From contig JABGQA010000118.1 in assembly GCA_018644665.1 (NCBI GenBank), positions 62,001-126,000 on the forward strand: a DNA stretch of 64,000 nucleotides, given 5' to 3'. This document shows positions 25,108 through 33,127 of the stretch, piece by piece (position 1 is the first letter of the stretch; each line of letters starts with the position of its first letter). A program made the position numbers and the translations under genes. Origin of the DNA: Candidatus Poribacteria bacterium (GTDB lineage Bacteria > Poribacteria > WGA-4E > GCA-2687025). The notes under the pieces are model-generated. The model had not been told where the DNA came from, ran no database searches, and saw nothing but the letters and a program-made list of their open reading frames with translations.

Positions 25108-26415
25108 CTAGAGCCGGACTACGCCATCTGCCGCGCCGCTGGGCGCGAGCACGTTCTTCGTGTCCACGACCAGACGCGAGTGCGTCCGGATCATGTCGTA
25201 GTCAATCCCGCCGTGTGGCGTCAGTACCAACACGCAGTCGGCGTCCTTCAGCAGGTCGGGCGAAAGGGCCTCCGACCTAAGAACCGCGCCGTTGAGCCGC
25301 GCCTCGGGAATGTACGGATCGTGGTATGCGACGCGCGCCTTGCGCCCGTGGAGCCGTTTGGCCACCTCCCATGACGGCGACTCGCGCATGTCCTGCACGT
25401 CGGGCTTGTACGCCACGCCCACGATCAAGATCGACGCGCCATCCACCGGGCGTGCCAACGCGTCGGACACCCGCTGCACGACGTATTCGGGCATATCTCG
25501 GTTGATCTGCTGCGCCAGCTCCGTGAGCCGGCACGGGACGCCACGCATCCGAGCCTTCCAGGCCAGGTAATGCGGGTCCGCTGGGATACAGTCGCCGCCG
25601 ACACCCGCGCCCGGATAGTGCGGCATGAATCCGAACGGCTTCGTCGCCGCAGCGTCGATGACTTCCCATACGTCGATGTCGAGCGCGTGGCACACCTGAG
25701 CGATTTCGTTGACCAGCGCGATGTTCACCGCGCGGAAGGTGTTCTCGAGGAGCTTCACCATTTCCGCGGTGCTCGTCGACGAGACCGGCACGACCGTGTC
25801 CACTAGCGCGCCGTAGTACGCGCAGGCCCTCTGAGTACAATTCTCAGTAACCCCGCCAACGACCTTAGGCGTGTTCGACAGGTCGTGTGTCTTGTTCGCG
25901 GGGTCTACTCGTTCAGGCGAAAACGCGACGAAGACGTCCTCCCCCACGGTCAGTCCGCGGTCGGCGAGGCGAGCGCACAGAAGTTCCTCGGTAGCGCCCG
26001 GATATGTCGTACTCTCAACGATGATGAGTTGGCCGGCGCGCGCGTGGAGCGACACGTCGTCCATCGCGCTGAGCAGGAACTCGAGGTTCGGTTCCTTCGT
26101 CGCCTTGTGGACCGGCGTCTGCACGCAAATGTGCACCACGTCCACGTCTGCTAATGCCGCGGCATCCTCTGTCAGCGTTACGTCATCGGAAGCGGCGAGT
26201 GCCGTGAGAACGGCGTCGGAGACATCCTCGACGTACGAGAGCCCACGGCGAAGCTGGCTGACTTTCCATCGGTCGACGTCAAGGCCGACGGTGGGATGTC
26301 CTGCGGTGGCCGCGCGCACGAGCAAGGGTAAGCCCACGTATCCGAGCCCCACGACGGCAACGGGAGCCTGGCGGCCGGTGACTCGTTTGCTCCGGTCGGC
26401 GCTGTCTACCGCCAT
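25108..26415 (-). CDS. Nucleotide-sugar dehydrogenase (UDP-GlcNAc/ManNAc 6-dehydrogenase-like, WbpA/WecC type)
   Basis: 435 residues, with a GGAAGGT ribosome site before the ATG. It oxidises C6 of a UDP-sugar to the uronic acid in two NAD-dependent steps. The N-terminal Rossmann motif is VGLGYVGLPL (about 22-31), the substrate region contains ESTTYPGATEE and FSPERVDP, and the active-site cysteine is in GVGGDCIPADPHYL (family consensus GGHC, here GGDC). SPSWEVAKRL and the final THGGIDYD-like region belong to the C-terminal domain. The FSPERVDPAN and PADP elements favour the UDP-N-acetylhexosamine rather than the UDP-glucose branch. First gene of the minus-strand polysaccharide run. Confidence 0.8.
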   Translation of the reverse strand: MAVDSADRSKRVTGRQAPVAVVGLGYVGLPLLVRAATAGHPTVGLDVDRWKVSQLRRGLSYVEDVSDAVLTALAASDDVTLTEDAAALADVDVVHICVQTPVHKATKEPNLEFLLSAMDDVSLHARAGQLIIVESTTYPGATEELLCARLADRGLTVGEDVFVAFSPERVDPANKTHDLSNTPKVVGGVTENCTQRACAYYGALVDTVVPVSSTSTAEMVKLLENTFRAVNIALVNEIAQVCHALDIDVWEVIDAAATKPFGFMPHYPGAGVGGDCIPADPHYLAWKARMRGVPCRLTELAQQINRDMPEYVVQRVSDALARPVDGASILIVGVAYKPDVQDMRESPSWEVAKRLHGRKARVAYHDPYIPEARLNGAVLRSEALSPDLLKDADCVLVLTPHGGIDYDMIRTHSRLVVDTKNVLAPSGAADGVVRL

Positions 26416-26467
26416 CGCTTACCTTCCACCGGCGACGAGCCTTTATCGCGCACAGGTGTCCCCACGT

Positions 26468-26505
26468 GTGTATACCCAACCGACGGAACAGTAAACAGTA
26501 TACAC
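26468..26505. promoter_or_regulatory. Perfect 8-base inverted repeat between divergent polysaccharide genes (candidate operator/promoter)
   Basis: GTGTATAC (26468-26475) and GTATACAC (26498-26505) are exact reverse complements, centred 30 bases apart, about three helical turns. A partial third copy, GTGTAT, is at 26518-26523. Both arms contain -10-like TATAC. On the minus strand TTTACT and TATACA lie 15 bases apart and could be the promoter of the dehydrogenase operon. The 286-base gap 26416-26701 shows no other gene. Confidence 0.4.
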
Positions 26506-26701
26506 GCAGCTAGCGGCGTGTATCTCCCCAATATCCCTCGTCCGTTCGGTCGCGCGTGGCACGCATCTCAGCGATCGCGTGACGCCGCACGATAACATCC
26601 GAGAGACCCGAACGCAAGAACGTCGTCCTGGCGCCCACGGCGCCCGCCGCGACATACTAGAGGCTCCTTCTCCACGCCACTCCCACGCCCCGCGACAGCC
26701 C

Positions 26702-28300
26702 ATGCATAGATACGGGCACCGGCTCAGCACACGTACAGCGCTCTGGGCCGGCGTGGTGCTCTGGGCCGTGTGGCGCGTCCATGCCGTGCTGTCGCTCCCG
26801 TCCTATGCGGACCCGCGCGAGACGCTGCTGTTCGAGGACATCGCCCGCGTCCACGCTGGCCTGCCGCCGGTGCTGTTCCACTGGCCCGGCACGCCCTGGA
26901 CCTGGCTTCTCGCGTGGGCGACTCGCTTAACCAATAGCACGCTCGAACCCGATATGCTCGTCGTATCTCGATTGCTGACGATCCCGTTCGGGATCGCCTC
27001 CCTGCTTTCCGCCTATGGCCTCGCGTCGCGCGTCCTTCGGGGGCCGCTGGTACCGATCGCACTACTCGCGGTGGCCCCAGGCTTCGCGTCCGGTGAGGCG
27101 AACCTGGCCCTCGTCGATGTGCCCGCGCTCACGCTATCGCTCGTGGCCCTGAACATCGCTTTCCGCGCGGTACCCGCGGAGGGTATCAGTCGATATGTCC
27201 TTGGCGCTGCCGCGGGAGCCGCCGTCGGCCTCGGCGCGGCGTTCAAGCTGCCTGCCGCGGCGGCCCTCCCCGTCGTTGCTGTGTTGGTCGCTCCGTCGCC
27301 GGGAGGCGTCCGGGCGCGCGTGGTCGCACTCGCGCTCCTTGCCGCAGGCGCGACGTGCGGATTTGTGGCCGGTTGCCCGTACATCCTACGAGACGCTCTG
27401 GGGCCGGGTGCCGGGCCCGTCTTGGCAGGTCTCGCCTACGAAATGCGGCACTACAACCGGGGGCACTTCGGCGTCTTCGCCACCGCGGGCTCCCCCGTCG
27501 CTGCGTACACGGCCTCGCACGCGGCCGCGGCCGTTTGGTGCCTAGGGCCCGGCGGCCTCGCGACACTCGTGCCGCTAGTGGCCTGGGCAGCGTACAAGAC
27601 GCTGACCCGGCGAACATTTTGGCTCTGGGTCTGGGCGACATGCTGCATAGGCGCGATCCTCCTGCACAGGTTCAGCTTCCCTCGGCACTGGCTCATGGCC
27701 GGCCCGCCGATCTTCATGCTCGCGTCGATGGGGCTGGAGGCGTTGACGGCGAGGTGGGCCGTGGGCGCGCGCATCGCTGTGGCGGCGGCCCTCTGCAGCG
27801 GCGCGGCGGTGTGCGTCGGCCTGAACGCTCGCGAATCCGGGCCGTCGACGTTCGAGGCAGCCGACGCATGGCTTAGCGACATCGGCGCGCGATACGGTGT
27901 CAGCGCAGTAGGAGTCGGCGCCGATCCCCGTCTGTCGTGGCTGTACCCCCGCTCGGCGCATGGCGGCCCCGGTCGGGTGAACCACGCCGACCTGCGCGTT
28001 GTCGCCCGCCTCGAGGCGGACATCCAGATCGCGGCCGAGATGCGTCCCGACACATTCCGGGACGACGACTTCTTCCCACTCACGCGGGCGCACTATCAAG
28101 ACGGAGCAGCGCACCTCGCGCTACGTGACGCACGCCAGTACGCGGAAGTGGCCCGGTTCGCTCCCGACGATCCCGCGTGGGCACGCCGTGGGGCGTTCCT
28201 CGGGCTCCGCCCGCCGTTCCCGCTCGACGCGCTGCTGCATCCAGACATCCGGGTGTACGCCACGCCGGACACGGCCGCGCGCCTCGCGACGTCCGATTGA
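26702..28300 (+). CDS. GT39/GT83-like polytopic membrane glycosyltransferase
   Basis: 532 residues from ATG 26702; an in-frame GTG at 26579 would add a hydrophilic Arg-rich leader and is less likely, though neither start has a strong ribosome site. There are about ten hydrophobic segments between residues 10 and 390. The first extracytoplasmic loop has the acidic pair region YADPRETLLFEDIARVH and the block FHWPGTPWTW, typical of the polyprenyl-phosphate-sugar-using GT-C superfamily. A soluble C-terminal domain of about 130 residues follows. Such enzymes move sugars from polyprenyl phosphate onto lipids or proteins outside the membrane. It faces the polysaccharide cluster. Confidence 0.65.
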   Translation: MHRYGHRLSTRTALWAGVVLWAVWRVHAVLSLPSYADPRETLLFEDIARVHAGLPPVLFHWPGTPWTWLLAWATRLTNSTLEPDMLVVSRLLTIPFGIASLLSAYGLASRVLRGPLVPIALLAVAPGFASGEANLALVDVPALTLSLVALNIAFRAVPAEGISRYVLGAAAGAAVGLGAAFKLPAAAALPVVAVLVAPSPGGVRARVVALALLAAGATCGFVAGCPYILRDALGPGAGPVLAGLAYEMRHYNRGHFGVFATAGSPVAAYTASHAAAAVWCLGPGGLATLVPLVAWAAYKTLTRRTFWLWVWATCCIGAILLHRFSFPRHWLMAGPPIFMLASMGLEALTARWAVGARIAVAAALCSGAAVCVGLNARESGPSTFEAADAWLSDIGARYGVSAVGVGADPRLSWLYPRSAHGGPGRVNHADLRVVARLEADIQIAAEMRPDTFRDDDFFPLTRAHYQDGAAHLALRDARQYAEVARFAPDDPAWARRGAFLGLRPPFPLDALLHPDIRVYATPDTAARLATSD

Positions 28301-28325
28301 CCCCCTGTGGGCTCGCTCCTATACT
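28297..28325 (+). promoter_or_regulatory. Consensus promoter of the Gfo/Idh/MocA pair
   Basis: TTGACC (28297-28302), exactly 17 bases, TATACT (28320-28325). The -35 overlaps the TGA stop of the preceding gene. The predicted transcript start is about 23 bases before the ATG at 28355. Confidence 0.7.
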
Positions 28326-28354
28326 GCGCGGACTACAGGAGGCGATCCCCGCAT

Positions 28355-29437
28355 ATGCTTCAGTACGGGTTCGAACACGGCGACGACAGGATTCGCGCCG
28401 GTTTCGTCGGATGCGGCGGACACTCCTTCCGCAATGTGTACCCCGCCCTGAGGTACGCGCCGATCGACCTCGTGGCCGTCTGCGACTTCCAACGGGATCG
28501 CGCCGAAGCCTACGCGCGAGAATTCGGCGCCCTGCGCGCCTACGACGATCACCAGACCATGCTCGCCGAGGAGGAGCTGGACGCGGTATTCGTCGTGACC
28601 AACTATGACGAGAACTGGATGCCCCGCTTCCCAGGCATTGCGATCGACGCGATGCAGGCCGGCGCACATGCGTGGATCGAGAAACCCCCCGCGGGTTCGC
28701 TCGCCGAGATCGACGAGATGCTCCGGGTCGAGCAGGAAACCGGCAAGTTCGTGCAGGTGGGCATGAAGAAGATGTTCTTTCCCGCCATCGATAAGCTGCA
28801 TTCGATCTCGCTCGACGAGTCGTTTGGGGGGCTCACGTCCCTGTCGGTACGGTACCCGCAGCACATGCCCGAGATCGACAAGCGCAACGACAACCGGGCG
28901 ATGGTCGGCTTCCTCGACCACATCATGCATCCCGGCGCGATTCTGCACCTGCTGGCCGGGCCGGTCAGAACGCTCTACTACGAGCGCTCGCGCAACGGAG
29001 CAAGTGTCAGCGTGCTGACCTTCGAGAACGGTGTCACCGGCACAATGCATCTCACCGCCGGACAGTCTGGGACGAGCCCCTTGGAGCGCGTCGAGATCGT
29101 CGGGTCGGGCGCGAACGCGATCGTCGACAATGGCGCGAAGCTCACATACTACCGGCCGGGCGCACGTGGAGAAGGTGGCTACGGGCGGTCACCGAACTTC
29201 ATCGGGGCCGACGAGCACGCGCCGCTCCATTGGGAGCCGGAGTTCTCGCTTGGACAGCTATACAACAAGGGCCTCTTCATCATCGGGTACGCGCCGGAGG
29301 TGATTTACTTCGCCGAGTGCGTGCGCGAGAACCGTCCGCCTGAGAAGGCCGGTCTCCAGGACGCGCGCGCGATTACGAAGCTGTACGAGGCATACCGTCA
29401 CGGAGCGGCGGGTACCGTCATCGCTGTGCATAGCTAG
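28355..29437 (+). CDS. Gfo/Idh/MocA family oxidoreductase
   Basis: 360 residues; the ATG has AGGAGG (28337-28342) about 12 bases upstream. NAD(P)-dependent sugar or cyclitol dehydrogenase fold. The Rossmann motif is GFVGCGGHS (about 15-23) and the cofactor/catalytic motif is EKPP near residue 112. The C-terminal alpha/beta domain has a histidine-rich helix region FLDHIMHPGAILHLL with candidate catalytic and substrate residues. The substrate is unknown. The paralogue follows after 22 bases, so the two are co-transcribed and may act on related compounds in turn. Confidence 0.8.
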   Translation: MLQYGFEHGDDRIRAGFVGCGGHSFRNVYPALRYAPIDLVAVCDFQRDRAEAYAREFGALRAYDDHQTMLAEEELDAVFVVTNYDENWMPRFPGIAIDAMQAGAHAWIEKPPAGSLAEIDEMLRVEQETGKFVQVGMKKMFFPAIDKLHSISLDESFGGLTSLSVRYPQHMPEIDKRNDNRAMVGFLDHIMHPGAILHLLAGPVRTLYYERSRNGASVSVLTFENGVTGTMHLTAGQSGTSPLERVEIVGSGANAIVDNGAKLTYYRPGARGEGGYGRSPNFIGADEHAPLHWEPEFSLGQLYNKGLFIIGYAPEVIYFAECVRENRPPEKAGLQDARAITKLYEAYRHGAAGTVIAVHS

Positions 29438-29459
29438 CCACCCGGGAGGAAGGCAGATC

Positions 29460-30416
29460 ATGGAATCGGTGCGCGTGGCGTTTATCGGCGCGGGGTCGCT
29501 CGCGAATTCCGTGCATTACCCCTCGCTGGCGGAAATGGCCGATGTCGAGATTGTGGGCATCGCGGAACTCAACGAGCCGCGCATGCGTTCGACCGCGGAG
29601 AAGTTTGGCGTCGAGCGCACGTTCGGTGACTACCGTGAGATGCTCGAATCGGTCGACGCGGACGCCGTGTACGTCCTGATGCCTCCGCATCATCTCTTCG
29701 ACATCGCGGTGACCGTGCTGAAGTCGGGGCGCCATCTCTTCATCGAGAAGCCGCCTGGCGTCACGTCCTACCAGACAGCGGCGCTCGCGGAGTTGGCGGA
29801 GAAACAGGGCCTCAAGGCGATGTGCGCCTTCAATCGGCGCCACATCCCGTTGTTGCTGTGGGCGCGCGAGCAAGTCGAGGCGCAGGGCCCCATCAACCAG
29901 TGCGTCTCGACGTTCTACAAGCATCACACCGGCGGGCACTACTACGACGGCGCCATCGACATCCTGACGTGCGACGCCGTGCACGCCGTTGACACGCTCC
30001 GCTGGCTGGGAGGCGGCGAGGTGACGCGCGTCACATCCAGCGTCAAGGCCGTAGGCGCGTCGTTCAAGAACGCCTTCAACGCTATCGTCGAGTTCGACAG
30101 TGGCGCGACCGGCGTTCTGCTCACGAACTGGATGACCGGGGCGCGTGTCCACACGTGGGAGTTGCATGCCGCAGGCGGCTCGGCCTTCGTCGACGGCGAC
30201 CTTGAAGCCCGCGTCACGACGCCCGCAGGAGTCGAGACGCGCTCGACGCAGGATGTCGCCGGTAGCGACTCGACCCACCGCTACTACGGTTTCTACGGCG
30301 AGAGCCGCCACTTCATCGACTGCATCAAGGAGGACCGCACGCCGACGTCCCACCTCGGCGACGCGGTGAAGACGATGCAGTTGGTGGAGGCGATTTACGC
30401 GTCGAGCATCGCGTAG
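29460..30416 (+). CDS. Gfo/Idh/MocA family oxidoreductase
   Basis: 318 residues, ATG behind GGGAGGAAGG. The Rossmann motif is FIGAGSLANS (about 8-17), the EKPPG motif is near residue 98, and the C-terminal half contains DILTCDAVHAVDTLRWLGGG with the Asp-x3-His pair usual in the family. It is shorter than the preceding paralogue and not a close copy of it. Oxidation of a sugar or inositol with NAD(P) is expected; the compound is not known. Transcription ends at the strong hairpin 30474-30505. Confidence 0.8.
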   Translation: MESVRVAFIGAGSLANSVHYPSLAEMADVEIVGIAELNEPRMRSTAEKFGVERTFGDYREMLESVDADAVYVLMPPHHLFDIAVTVLKSGRHLFIEKPPGVTSYQTAALAELAEKQGLKAMCAFNRRHIPLLLWAREQVEAQGPINQCVSTFYKHHTGGHYYDGAIDILTCDAVHAVDTLRWLGGGEVTRVTSSVKAVGASFKNAFNAIVEFDSGATGVLLTNWMTGARVHTWELHAAGGSAFVDGDLEARVTTPAGVETRSTQDVAGSDSTHRYYGFYGESRHFIDCIKEDRTPTSHLGDAVKTMQLVEAIYASSIA

Positions 30417-30473
30417 CGGTTCAGCCATGGCCTACTCGGGTGCGTCGCCTCGTTGCGTTCCGGCCTAGCGCAA

Positions 30474-30505
30474 AGACGTCCCGCAGTGAATGCTGCGGGA
30501 CGTCT
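30474..30505. terminator. Perfect 13-base-pair hairpin between convergent genes
   Basis: AGACGTCCCGCAG and CTGCGGGACGTCT are exact complements with the six-base loop TGAATG. On the minus strand the stem is followed by TTTG. It lies between the second Gfo/Idh/MocA gene and the converging CBM-like gene and would stop both. Confidence 0.75.
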
Positions 30506-30531
30506 GCCAGGTCCGAGAGGGGGCGAGACGG

Positions 30532-31221
30532 CTAGCGAGCCTTCAGTCCCGCCCACGTCGTTGCGACCTTCCCTTCAGGTTCGACCGGCTTCGGGCCACC
30601 CTTCAGCTGCGCCTCGCGATCGGCGTCCGTCGGCAACTCGCCCTGCCCCGCGCCCTCGCTGTCCGTGATCCATATCGCGTCGAGCATGGTCGCCGCCTCG
30701 CGCGTCCATACCGTTACGACCGCTTCGCCTGCGGGGAGTTCCCACTCGCGATCGAACGTGCCGGCGTTGAGCCACTGGTTCACGCGATCCCAATGCCACG
30801 CGGGGCCCTGCTGCACGCCCCACCGGTAGAATGTGTCCTGCGATGCTTGCGGATTCGGGTCGTCGTCCGCCGGTGTGACCGTAACCCAGTAGGAATCACT
30901 GTTCCCGTCCCAGGCGATGACCGATCCCCATATGTAGTACGTATCGTCCTTGGGGATCTCCACGACGAACGACACGTGCCCTTTGTGGTCGATGGCATCC
31001 CCGAGCACGGGTGGCCCCGGCGCCCACACCCACGCCCCGTTCGACGGTTCGTTGACGCCCGGGCCGCCTTGGTCGGCCCCGTCGCCCGGCACTCCGATCA
31101 CCATCGGCGCCGCGATTTCGTTCGCCAACTCCGCCTCAAGGGCCAGCTCGAAGGCCGCCCCGTTCGATGCGACGCCTGCGGCCACGACCGCCCACACGAA
31201 CGCCTTCGCGATTCGGTCCAT
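30532..31221 (-). CDS. Secreted CBM-like jelly-roll protein with C-terminal TTWA tail
   Basis: 229 residues from the ATG with GAGGAGGAAC upstream. A signal peptide (FVWAVVAAGVASNGAAF) precedes one lectin-like beta-sandwich: YYIWGSVIAWDGNSDSYW, RWGVQQGPAWHWDRVNQWL, GTFDREWELPAGE and LDAIWITDSE are the strands, written here as separate pieces. This order (W-G at the start, W-D in the middle, 'LD-x-x-x-ITD' at the end) occurs in carbohydrate-binding modules of polysaccharide-degrading enzymes. After a Pro-rich linker the protein stops in GKVATTWAGLKAR. It is the second of two tandem paralogues (about half of the aligned residues identical by eye). A binding protein at the surface is inferred. 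Confidence 0.7.
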   Translation of the reverse strand: MDRIAKAFVWAVVAAGVASNGAAFELALEAELANEIAAPMVIGVPGDGADQGGPGVNEPSNGAWVWAPGPPVLGDAIDHKGHVSFVVEIPKDDTYYIWGSVIAWDGNSDSYWVTVTPADDDPNPQASQDTFYRWGVQQGPAWHWDRVNQWLNAGTFDREWELPAGEAVVTVWTREAATMLDAIWITDSEGAGQGELPTDADREAQLKGGPKPVEPEGKVATTWAGLKAR

Positions 31222-31245
31222 GCGCCGTTCCTCCTCATGTGTGCG

Positions 31246-31274
31246 CGGCCCGCTCCGCGACGCGGAGCGGGCCG
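31246..31274 (-). terminator. Hairpin between the tandem CBM-like paralogues
   Basis: A 12-base-pair stem, CGGCCCGCTCCG (31246-31257) and CGGAGCGGGCCG (31263-31274), with a five-base loop. It sits 24 bases after the first paralogue's stop and just before the ribosome site of the second, so it may attenuate rather than fully stop transcription. Confidence 0.6.
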
Positions 31275-31298
31275 GTAAGGTTGTCGCTTGGCGCGCCG

Positions 31299-31958
31299 CT
31301 AACGCCGCAGTTCGGCCCAGGTCGTAGTCAGCTTGCCCTGCGCCTCGACATCGGCCGGCGGGACGAAGTTGATGTCGTCGGGGTTTTCCGACAGATTGTC
31401 CGTGACCAGCACGTAGTCGAGCATGCACGCGGTCTCCCGCGTGAAGATGTTGAGGGTGCTCGAGCCTCCCGAAAGCTCCCATTCACGCTCAAACGTGCCG
31501 CCATCGAGCCATTGGTTGATGCGGTCCCAGTGCCAGTCGTTCCCCTGCTCGACGCCCCACCTGAAGTGCGTGTTCTGCGTCTCCTGGGGCTGCTCGTCTG
31601 GGTCGGCGCCGTCGATCTTGACCCAGAAAGAGTCACTGTTGCCGTCCCAAGCCGTCACAAGGCCCCACACGGCGTACGTGCCGGCGGATGGGATGTCGAC
31701 CGTGAGCGCCGTGCCACCCATGTGGTCGGTCGGATCGCCCAGGAGCGGCTCGCCTGGCGCCCAGACGAAGGCCCCTCCCGACGGCGCCCCCGGCTCGGGC
31801 CCGCCCATGGCCGCCGCGTCCGCTGGCGCAGCCACTACCATCGGTTCTGTCACAACGCCGTTTTCCGCCTCCACAGCGACTTCGAACGCATGAGCCGACA
31901 TCGCTACCAGAGCGATTCCGGCCAGGGTCAGACCGCACACAGCATATCTGCCGCGCAT
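31299..31958 (-). CDS. Secreted CBM-like jelly-roll protein with C-terminal TTWA tail
   Basis: 219 residues; AGGAGG lies eight bases before the ATG at 31958. A signal peptide (CGLTLAGIALVAMSAHAF) is followed by a single beta-sandwich with the same landmarks as its neighbour: FVWAPGEPLLGD, AVWGLVTAWDGNSDSFW, FRWGVEQGNDWHWDR and LDYVLVTDNL. It ends GKLTTTWAELRR, the same kind of tail. It starts 43 bases after the stop of the propeller protein gene, so all three may share a transcript. It probably binds a carbohydrate at the cell surface or outside the cell. Confidence 0.7.
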   Translation of the reverse strand: MRGRYAVCGLTLAGIALVAMSAHAFEVAVEAENGVVTEPMVVAAPADAAAMGGPEPGAPSGGAFVWAPGEPLLGDPTDHMGGTALTVDIPSAGTYAVWGLVTAWDGNSDSFWVKIDGADPDEQPQETQNTHFRWGVEQGNDWHWDRINQWLDGGTFEREWELSGGSSTLNIFTRETACMLDYVLVTDNLSENPDDINFVPPADVEAQGKLTTTWAELRR

Positions 31959-32001
31959 ACAGCAACCTCCTTGAGTTCCGCTAGCCATACGCCACCATCG
32001 C

Positions 32002-32937
32002 TCAGGGACGCTTGATCGCCCCGAGCAGGGCCGGGCGTCGTTGGCCCTCCTGCGCGACCGAGACCACGTTCGTCGGTCGCCACGCCGGTTTCGTGTCCCA
32101 TCCCACAGACTCGATCAGCGGCGTAGGGCCTGATCCGTCGGACCCAGCAACGCCGATCCCCCACGTCCCGCGCGACGTCTCGGACTGGTACGCCAGCCAG
32201 TGCCCGTCGGGCGACAAGACGGGGAACGCCTCATCGACGTTCGTGTCCATGAGCGTGGTTTCGGCGCCGGTGGCCACATCCCACGACACGATATCGAAGT
32301 CAGTCACGCTCTGCGCAGCGTAGACCAGCCGGCCGCCGTCGGGTGACCACGTCGCGTAGCAGTCGGCGAAGCGCTGTGTCGTCACGCGGCGTTCGGACCC
32401 GGTGGCCACGTCTAGGAGGAACACGTCGGTGTTCCCGTCCCGGACTCCAGCGAACGCGATCTGTCGGCCATCCGGCGACCACGCAGGGAGCTTCTCCGTA
32501 CCCGGATGCTCCGTCAGGCGCGTGACATCGGAGCCGTCCGGCCGCATGCGCCACAGGTCGAAACTGCCCGCCCTATCCGAACTGAACGCGATCCACTCGC
32601 CGTCCGCGGACCACGAAGGCGCTTTGTCCACGGCGTCGCCATCGGTCAGTCGGCGTAAGTCGCCGCCGTCCACACTCACCGAGTAGATGTGCGCGGAGTC
32701 GCCGAGGTTGTGAAAGAAGGCTAGTCGCGACCCGTCAGGGGCCCACGTCGGGTGGAAGTCCGACCCGGGGAATGCGAGGACTTGCTTCTGTTCCCCGCTG
32801 TCCCAGGAGTAGACGTACAGCTCCCAGTCGCCCGTCCTATCCGAAGCGAACGCCAAGTCGGCGCCGCCGTTCGGCTGTGCGAACACGGGCAGCGCCAGGC
32901 ATGCTGCCACGAATGCGACACACGGCGCGCGGTTCAG
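32002..32937 (-). CDS. Exported TolB/PD40-type beta-propeller protein with probable CTG start
   Basis: About 311 residues. Six PD40 repeats with the signature 'SPDGxxxAFxSDRxGxxDLY' are visible, e.g. WSADGEWIAFSSDRAG, WSPDGRQIAFAGVRDG and LSPDGHWLAYQSE. They form a propeller like that of TolB, but the TolB N-terminal domain is missing. A GTG at 32976 would extend the frame, yet it lies upstream of the likely transcription start. The perfect AAGGAGGT at 32946-32953 sits eight bases before an in-frame CTG at 32937, which begins an ideal signal peptide (LNRAPCVAFVAACLALP). The role is unknown; propellers of this kind bind proteins or sugars. Confidence 0.65.
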   Translation of the reverse strand: MNRAPCVAFVAACLALPVFAQPNGGADLAFASDRTGDWELYVYSWDSGEQKQVLAFPGSDFHPTWAPDGSRLAFFHNLGDSAHIYSVSVDGGDLRRLTDGDAVDKAPSWSADGEWIAFSSDRAGSFDLWRMRPDGSDVTRLTEHPGTEKLPAWSPDGRQIAFAGVRDGNTDVFLLDVATGSERRVTTQRFADCYATWSPDGGRLVYAAQSVTDFDIVSWDVATGAETTLMDTNVDEAFPVLSPDGHWLAYQSETSRGTWGIGVAGSDGSGPTPLIESVGWDTKPAWRPTNVVSVAQEGQRRPALLGAIKRP

Positions 32938-32966
32938 AGTGTGTAACCTCCTTACTTGCACGCGTG

Positions 32967-32995
32967 AGTATCGCACTTCGGCATATATAGGTCAA
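32967..32995 (-). promoter_or_regulatory. Consensus promoter of the PD40 propeller gene
   Basis: Minus strand: TTGACC (32995-32990), 17-base spacer, GATACT (32972-32967). Transcription would begin near 32960, about 20 bases before the CTG start at 32937 and downstream of the GTG at 32976. The rest of the gap to 33127 shows only a weak GGGAGG/CCTCCC hairpin. Confidence 0.6.
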
Positions 32996-33127
32996 GTACG
33001 GACGCGTGTGGAGGTCCCGTAGTCCGTTGGTGAGGGCAAGCGACGCCAGTCGTGACCGGGGCGGGAGGCGCAGGCGCGCCCTCCCACCGCGGGAGCGGCA
33101 GAACGACGTTGGTTGATGGGATCGGGG

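Noticed and set aside
32002..32937. TTWA-like tail on the PD40 propeller protein (ends LLGAIKRP)
   Set aside because: Only the last residues are similar; the TTWA core and preceding GK are missing.
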